Positions 11,993 to 16,477 of a stretch of DNA of 16,477 nucleotides are shown piece after piece. The DNA is from GCA-2732805 sp964516605. GTDB lineage: Bacteria; Pseudomonadota; Gammaproteobacteria; Coxiellales; Coxiellaceae. The position numbers were made by a program, and so were the translations under genes. Position 1 is the first letter of the stretch; every line of letters begins with the position of its first letter. The stretch is from the NCBI GenBank assembly GCA_964516605.1, contig CAZFAA010000036.1, forward strand, positions 1-16,477, in the 5' to 3' direction. The notes under the pieces are model-generated. The model worked only from the letters and a program-made list of their open reading frames with translations, searched no databases and was not told the origin of the DNA.

Positions 11993-14814
11993 TACAATAG
12001 ATCCGGGCAGCTCAATTGATTTAACACAGACGGTATGAATGGGTTAACACGGTGGTTAGTAATGATATGATAAGTGGCACTGTCATCACCGAATTTAAAT
12101 TGTAAGACAAAGCGTTGTGGCTGGTTTTGTGGAATTAACGTGGCTGATTGTATAAATTGAAACAGCGCCCATGGCCCTGTAAACGTTTGAGTCAAAGGCG
12201 GTGTACCGTTATTAAATGTTACATGCAGCACGACGCGTTCGGGTTGAGGTCCAGGCCAGCTGATCAAAGAGCCACTGTGCATAGCGGATGTGGACTGTTG
12301 TATTTGACCTTCTATGTTCAGCGTAATATTTTTAATATGATCTGATTGCGCAACCGGAATAAGACTGAATTTAAATGACATCTTTTGATGGTTATCTGTA
12401 AAAAACATTTGTTGAATGATGGAGGCGCGCATAAACATATCCAACACACTTTGTGGCATCGGCATGGCTTGTCCGTATATGCTTTGCCATACCCAATACG
12501 TATTGCTCATGTTTACAAAAGGTTTTAAGTAGTAATTAAAAAACACATCAATGGTGCCATCGGGTCCCAAGAAATTAGTAAAATCCGTCAGCGAAATCAT
12601 AGCATGGCTATCTGAATTTAACGGGTAGCGGTTGTCTAAGCCACTGAGGTACGTTGGTAAAACGATGCGGCTCCAGGCCTTATTCAAATAGTTTCGTGAA
12701 TTGGTTAACAGTAAGGCCGTGCTGCCTTGAGCAATGGTATTCAGCCAATTTTGTATGGGTGGATTTAAATTTAATTTCAATACAGCATTAATCGGATTAT
12801 GTTGGTTCGGATTATTCAGGATCGATATCATGCTGTTGTAGCTGGCTTTGTCTACATCATCATTTTTCACAATCGCAGCTATATAGGTTGCGAGGTTTTG
12901 CAATGCAGTTTTAGATTGTATATAAGGCCCTTTTTGCTGTAAGAATTGCGTGATGTTTTGTAAGATAGCATTGGGTTTTTGCTTATCCGAATCCGCGTTC
13001 ACACACACAAATTCTAATAATTCCATAAGGGAGGAGTGTGGGTCAGTGACTTCATTAATTAAATTTTGAATATCTGATAAATTTGTCGGATTTTTAAGCT
13101 TAATTTTAGAAATTACCTTCTGCCAATTTTGCGATAAATTTTGCAAATACAACGCCCGCACACTCGCAATCAAGTTTTCTTGCTGTGATATTGTGTCGAC
13201 TGCAGCATCCGTTTCACCCATAACCCAGTTGCCTTGTTTGAATGTGCTGACAAGGCTTGGGATTTTTATATTGTAAATGTTCCTAAAGTTATTGGGACTG
13301 TAAAGGCTTTGAATAATCGCTTGCGACAAATCCAAATGATCTGAACTTTCTAGCAGTTCTGCCACCGATTGAGTTTGATTTTTATAATTACCTTGTAGTT
13401 CTAGAAAAATAATATTAGCCGCGGGTAATTTTTGTAAAATAGCCCTTGTTTGATCAATCAACGGCTGATTGCGCGGCCAATTTTTATTTTGCAAAAGAAG
13501 TAAATTTTCCAACTGTTGTAGCATGAATTGTGCTTGTTCCGGATGAGTTGCATACCGCGATTGAAAGTAGGATGAAAACCAATTCAGGATCGTATTTTTA
13601 TCATAGTGAGATTGCTCTGTAAGCATCAGGTATATTTTCAGTGCATTATATACTTGCAGGGGATCCGTTTGGCTGTTTTGCAGCATCGTACTGCTCAATA
13701 TTCCTTCTATGAATGGTAAAAATTGTGTGTGTAATTGAGCATGGTAGAGCAGTAATAATTTTTTCTGCAGCGTATGCGTTTGGCTAAAGCCAATCATGTG
13801 CGAGTATTTTAAGTCAGGATTATCTAAATCTTGAAGAGCAGTGCTGAGTAACTGCAGGTGATTCAGCCAGGTGGCGGTGAAAGTGGTGGTTGGATGCTGT
13901 AATTGCAATTCAATTTTTTTAAGGGCTGCTGAGGTGTTTTTGTAGCTTAAGTGCCAGGTCGTAATTAAGGTGGCAACCAAAATGAGGCAAATAGGTAAAA
14001 TAATCCAACGCTTTTTATCAAGTTGTTTTGCAGTCAATTGATGGACGTGTGCTTCTTGGATAAGTTGCGCAAACGCCTCAGCAATAAAATACGGTTTATC
14101 TGAGATAACAGGCGGTAGGCTGATGTCATGATGGTTCAATAAATCGATGCTTTTATCTTTTTGTTTGCTTGATGTGAAATAGATTGTGCCAATTGCTGCG
14201 TGGCTTTCGAGTAGGAGCGTTTTGCTGAACGTTTCGATGCATTCTGTGGCTTTTTCCATTTCAGCGGGGAATAATTGTATGACGCGGCGCCTTTGGGCGA
14301 GTGTTTCCTGATGCAAACGTGAAATAATATGTGCATTCAATTTTTTGAGTAAGGGTGTGAAATCTTGAGTGCCTTGTGCACGCAACATTTTTTGACGTTC
14401 TTGCACATTAAGATTAGTAAAATATTCTTTAAATCCTAATAATCGATCGCATTTGGTGATGATAAGATTTATGTCTATTTTTTGTTGTTGCGCATGCACT
14501 AAATGCAATTGTTCAGAAAATATTTTAACCAATTGTAATGAGGCGGTGCGATCAATGAGTGTGGGAATGTCGACAACCAGTAAGATCGATTGCAAGGGTT
14601 GTAGCGAATTATTTTTCTTGGCAAATTGAAAGAGTGCTTGGCAGGTCTCTTGGTCCAGTGGTTTTTGAGGGACAATAAATTGTGTTTCTTTGTTTGACCA
14701 CAGCATCAAGACGCCATTGGCTTCGCTGTTTAGGTGTTGTTGTGCCTGTTCGAGCAGTGTTTTCTTACCGACCCCATCCTGACCTAATACCAGGATCGTT
14801 GCTTTATGCTTCAT
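11992..14814 (-). CDS. icmF: Type IVB secretion system protein IcmF (TssM/IcmF family)
   Basis: IcmF is an inner-membrane protein that, with IcmH/DotU, stabilises the Dot/Icm secretion complex; TssM is its type VI counterpart. The 940-residue length is near Legionella IcmF and shorter than most TssM. Order: degenerate Walker A G-Q-D-G-V-G-K-K-T (11-19), hydrophobic strand ending in D82 (SILLVVD), TKCD guanine-type motif (120-123), the PYFIAEAFAQLI segment (241-252), one membrane helix (~269-290), a long periplasmic region, and the conserved IcmF C-terminal domain (WPGPQP 853-858, GPWALF 880-885, NPF 924-926, final C-P). The N-terminal two-helix membrane hairpin of TssM is absent: the protein begins at the NTPase. 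The start has an AGGA site upstream and lies 17 bases after the icmH stop. The stop overlaps the next gene by one base. A type VI identity cannot be fully excluded from this window. Confidence 0.88.
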   Translation of the reverse strand: MKHKATILVLGQDGVGKKTLLEQAQQHLNSEANGVLMLWSNKETQFIVPQKPLDQETCQALFQFAKKNNSLQPLQSILLVVDIPTLIDRTASLQLVKIFSEQLHLVHAQQQKIDINLIITKCDRLLGFKEYFTNLNVQERQKMLRAQGTQDFTPLLKKLNAHIISRLHQETLAQRRRVIQLFPAEMEKATECIETFSKTLLLESHAAIGTIYFTSSKQKDKSIDLLNHHDISLPPVISDKPYFIAEAFAQLIQEAHVHQLTAKQLDKKRWIILPICLILVATLITTWHLSYKNTSAALKKIELQLQHPTTTFTATWLNHLQLLSTALQDLDNPDLKYSHMIGFSQTHTLQKKLLLLYHAQLHTQFLPFIEGILSSTMLQNSQTDPLQVYNALKIYLMLTEQSHYDKNTILNWFSSYFQSRYATHPEQAQFMLQQLENLLLLQNKNWPRNQPLIDQTRAILQKLPAANIIFLELQGNYKNQTQSVAELLESSDHLDLSQAIIQSLYSPNNFRNIYNIKIPSLVSTFKQGNWVMGETDAAVDTISQQENLIASVRALYLQNLSQNWQKVISKIKLKNPTNLSDIQNLINEVTDPHSSLMELLEFVCVNADSDKQKPNAILQNITQFLQQKGPYIQSKTALQNLATYIAAIVKNDDVDKASYNSMISILNNPNQHNPINAVLKLNLNPPIQNWLNTIAQGSTALLLTNSRNYLNKAWSRIVLPTYLSGLDNRYPLNSDSHAMISLTDFTNFLGPDGTIDVFFNYYLKPFVNMSNTYWVWQSIYGQAMPMPQSVLDMFMRASIIQQMFFTDNHQKMSFKFSLIPVAQSDHIKNITLNIEGQIQQSTSAMHSGSLISWPGPQPERVVLHVTFNNGTPPLTQTFTGPWALFQFIQSATLIPQNQPQRFVLQFKFGDDSATYHIITNHRVNPFIPSVLNQLSCPDLL

Positions 14815-14831
14815 TAGGAATTCCTAACTGA
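14815..14831 (-). promoter_or_regulatory. icmF ribosome-binding region with palindrome AGGAATTCCT
   Basis: The 17 bases between icmH and icmF contain the palindrome AGGAATTCCT, whose AGGA can serve as the ribosome-binding site about 7 bases before the ATG. The same 10-base palindrome core occurs twice after recG. Self-complementarity could let two transcripts pair or form a small structure, but the site is too short to judge. Confidence 0.45.
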
Positions 14832-15593
14832 TTAGTCATAGTGATTAATGTTGTAAATAAGAGGTGTCATCACTTTATTTAGTTTTAAAGTATAGGGTAT
14901 AAAAATAGCACTGAGAATCATACCACAACTCACCAACATGACCCACCACGGTGGTAATCGCCATGCATGTTTCACGGTGGTATGGGCAACCTGTGTTAGG
15001 GTAGGTGCGTGCTCACCACGTTGCGTTTCAATGAATTGATAGAGCTGATCTGTGAAAATACCCAGAGCTTGCTGCTGTATTGGATCTTTATATTTACCTT
15101 TAAAGCCTAAGCTCAAGCAAATGTACCCCAGCTCCAGAAGATCAATATACAGTGCCGGATCTTCAAAGGAGCGTTCAAGAATAATAAAAAAACGCTCGCC
15201 ACCATAGGTTTCAGATTGAAAATAATGTAATAGTGCTTGAGTATGCCAATTCAGCTTGGGGTGAGCACCTTCAATGAGCTCATCGAGCACGGTACATAGT
15301 ACATAGCGTGCGGCCAAAATGAGTTGTGATTGGTAACCATTTTTATGGGCTGCATTCTCAAACGCTTTTATTTCATGTTGTAAATTTTGTGAAAGTTGGA
15401 TGGGCTCGATGGAGGAGCTGATGTGTTCAATATTCGCAATACGCGATAACAGCGGCATGGCCGCAGCAACCAGTGGATTCACTGCAATTGAGGTTGAGAA
15501 TGCTTGTGACTGTACATCACCAATCGGTCCTGTAAGTGGCGCTCGATTCAAATCAAGTAGTTTTATATTCAGGTCGATTGGGTAGTGATGCAT
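14832..15593 (-). CDS. icmH: Type IVB secretion system protein IcmH/DotU (TssL family)
   Basis: IcmH (DotU) is a tail-anchored inner-membrane partner of IcmF. The 253-residue protein has a cytoplasmic helical domain with the family landmarks NPLVAAAMPLLS (39-50), YVLCTVLDE (97-105), SETYGGERFF (127-136) and LELGYICLSLGFKGKY (153-168), and one C-terminal membrane helix (~216-237) near the end, with a short periplasmic tail and no OmpA-like peptidoglycan-binding domain. This matches Dot/Icm DotU and minimal TssL. ATG 15593 is chosen because the family-like sequence begins there; a GTG at 15632 would add 13 residues lying over conserved purD codons. It overlaps purD by 25 bases, and icmF follows after 17 bases. 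Its ribosome-binding site is weak, which fits coupling to purD translation. Confidence 0.88.
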   Translation of the reverse strand: MHHYPIDLNIKLLDLNRAPLTGPIGDVQSQAFSTSIAVNPLVAAAMPLLSRIANIEHISSSIEPIQLSQNLQHEIKAFENAAHKNGYQSQLILAARYVLCTVLDELIEGAHPKLNWHTQALLHYFQSETYGGERFFIILERSFEDPALYIDLLELGYICLSLGFKGKYKDPIQQQALGIFTDQLYQFIETQRGEHAPTLTQVAHTTVKHAWRLPPWWVMLVSCGMILSAIFIPYTLKLNKVMTPLIYNINHYD

Positions 15594-16477
15594 GATGAGC
15601 CAATATCCGTCCGATAGTAACAGTTTTCCCACGTTATTTTTCTGACGGCATTATAAGCGGTATCGTAAGCAAGTTGAAGTGTTTCACCTAATGCGCTTAC
15701 GCATAATACACGCCCGCCATCCGTTACGAGTCCTTGTGCTGTCATTTTTGTTCCTGCTTGAAATACAGTCACACTAGAACCATTCAGTAGATCCAGTCCT
15801 GTGATGAGCTCGCCTGTTGGGTAAGTTGTAGGATAACCGCGAGCCGTCATGACAACCGTGATGGCCGCTTGTGGTGACCAATGTACTGTTGTTGTATTTA
15901 ATTTGCCTGTTGCACCAGCCAAACACAATTGCGCCAGATCCGATTCAAGACGCGGTAGGATTGCCTGCGTTTCGGGGTCTCCAAGACGGCAATTAAATTC
16001 TAATACGTAAGGTTGGTTGTGTTCAGTAATCATAAGACCTGCATACAGAAAACCAACATAGGGTTTTTTTGCAGCCTTCATGCCGGCAACGGTTGGGTAA
16101 ATAACGCGATCTAAAACCTGTTGTTCTAATTCAGGAGTCAATAAGGGACTCGGTGACACAGCGCCCATGCCGCCCGTATTAGGTCCTTGATCTCCCTCAT
16201 TGCGGTGTTTGTGATCTTTTGAACTGGCTAGTGGTAACACGTGTTCGCCATCGACCATCACGATGTAACTGAGCTCTGTACCTGTTAAAAATTCTTCAAT
16301 GACAACACAACGGCCTGCACTACCAAAGGAGTGACCACTGAGCATGTTTATCACCGTGTCTTTGGCTTCGGCGAGATTATCCGTAATCACGACACCTTTA
16401 CCAGCTGCAAGACCATCGGCTTTGATGACCAGTGGTAATGGGTGTTGTTCAAGATAATCAAGTGCTGCATGAAGCTC
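15569..16477 (-). CDS. purD: Phosphoribosylamine-glycine ligase, C-terminal part (5' end outside window)
   Basis: PurD (GAR synthetase) joins glycine to phosphoribosylamine with ATP in de novo purine synthesis. The window holds the last 302 residues; the frame is open to the right edge. ATP-grasp landmarks are present: KADGLAAGKGV (first residues visible), the EEFLTGTELSYIV block, LASSKDHKHRNEGDQGPNTGGMGA, and EFNCRLGDPETQ with the metal-binding Glu and Asn. The C-terminal domain ends in the usual A-V-x-x-I-T-W-E-x-x-x-Y-R-T-D-I-G motif, followed by a 9-residue extension (SSCITTQST) lying in the overlap with icmH. It heads the icmH-icmF-methyltransferase operon in this window; its promoter is outside. 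Confidence 0.96.
   Translation of the reverse strand, partial: ELHAALDYLEQHPLPLVIKADGLAAGKGVVITDNLAEAKDTVINMLSGHSFGSAGRCVVIEEFLTGTELSYIVMVDGEHVLPLASSKDHKHRNEGDQGPNTGGMGAVSPSPLLTPELEQQVLDRVIYPTVAGMKAAKKPYVGFLYAGLMITEHNQPYVLEFNCRLGDPETQAILPRLESDLAQLCLAGATGKLNTTTVHWSPQAAITVVMTARGYPTTYPTGELITGLDLLNGSSVTVFQAGTKMTAQGLVTDGGRVLCVSALGETLQLAYDTAYNAVRKITWENCYYRTDIGSSCITTQST

Noticed and set aside
11992..15593. Type VI secretion (TssL-TssM) as the identity of the pair
   Set aside because: Not fully excluded, but no other tss genes are present, the IcmF is short and the partner lacks a peptidoglycan-binding extension; Dot/Icm is favoured.
15594..15632. 13-residue extension of IcmH from a GTG start
   Set aside because: It overlaps conserved PurD codons and has no ribosome-binding site; family members begin near the ATG at 15593.

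Overview
The window (about 16.5 kb, moderate to low G+C) looks like the chromosome of a gammaproteobacterium, most likely in the order Legionellales. The main reason is a gene pair on the minus strand encoding IcmH/DotU and IcmF, whose lengths (about 253 and 940 residues) fit the Dot/Icm type IVB secretion system better than type VI secretion, where TssM is usually longer. The gloB / yafS-like methyltransferase / rnhA / dnaQ cluster is a classic gammaproteobacterial neighbourhood. The genus is inference.

Layout. Bases 1-476 are the 3' end of recG (+). A tandem pair of paralogous outer-membrane beta-barrel proteins follows (672-2114, +). A 224-base intergenic region with a C/G-tract hairpin and a heat-shock-like promoter leads to htpG (2339-4249, +). 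htpG ends at a hairpin terminator, followed by a secreted protein of unknown function (4321-5283, +). The minus strand then carries folD and an MltD-like lytic transglycosylase, which overlap by 11 bases (5378-7445), then gloB (7551-8330). Divergently from gloB, the plus strand carries a yafS-like methyltransferase, rnhA, dnaQ and a P-loop kinase/GNAT acetyltransferase fusion in close succession (8388-11313). The rest is a tightly packed minus-strand operon: purD (cut by the window edge), icmH, icmF and a class I methyltransferase (16477 down to 11363), with junctions that overlap or nearly touch.

Most genes are housekeeping: DNA repair and replication (recG, rnhA, dnaQ), one-carbon and purine metabolism (folD, purD), methylglyoxal detoxification (gloB), chaperone (htpG) and murein remodelling (mltD-like). 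The unusual parts are: an IcmF that starts directly at its nucleotide-binding loop, without the usual N-terminal membrane hairpin; its 1-base coupling to a methyltransferase; the placement of icmH/icmF behind purD; a 102-residue tail with 37 histidines on the lytic transglycosylase; the kinase/acetyltransferase fusion behind dnaQ; and the tandem barrel proteins. No tRNA, rRNA, CRISPR array, insertion sequence or phage gene was seen. No gene-free stretch exceeds 300 bases.
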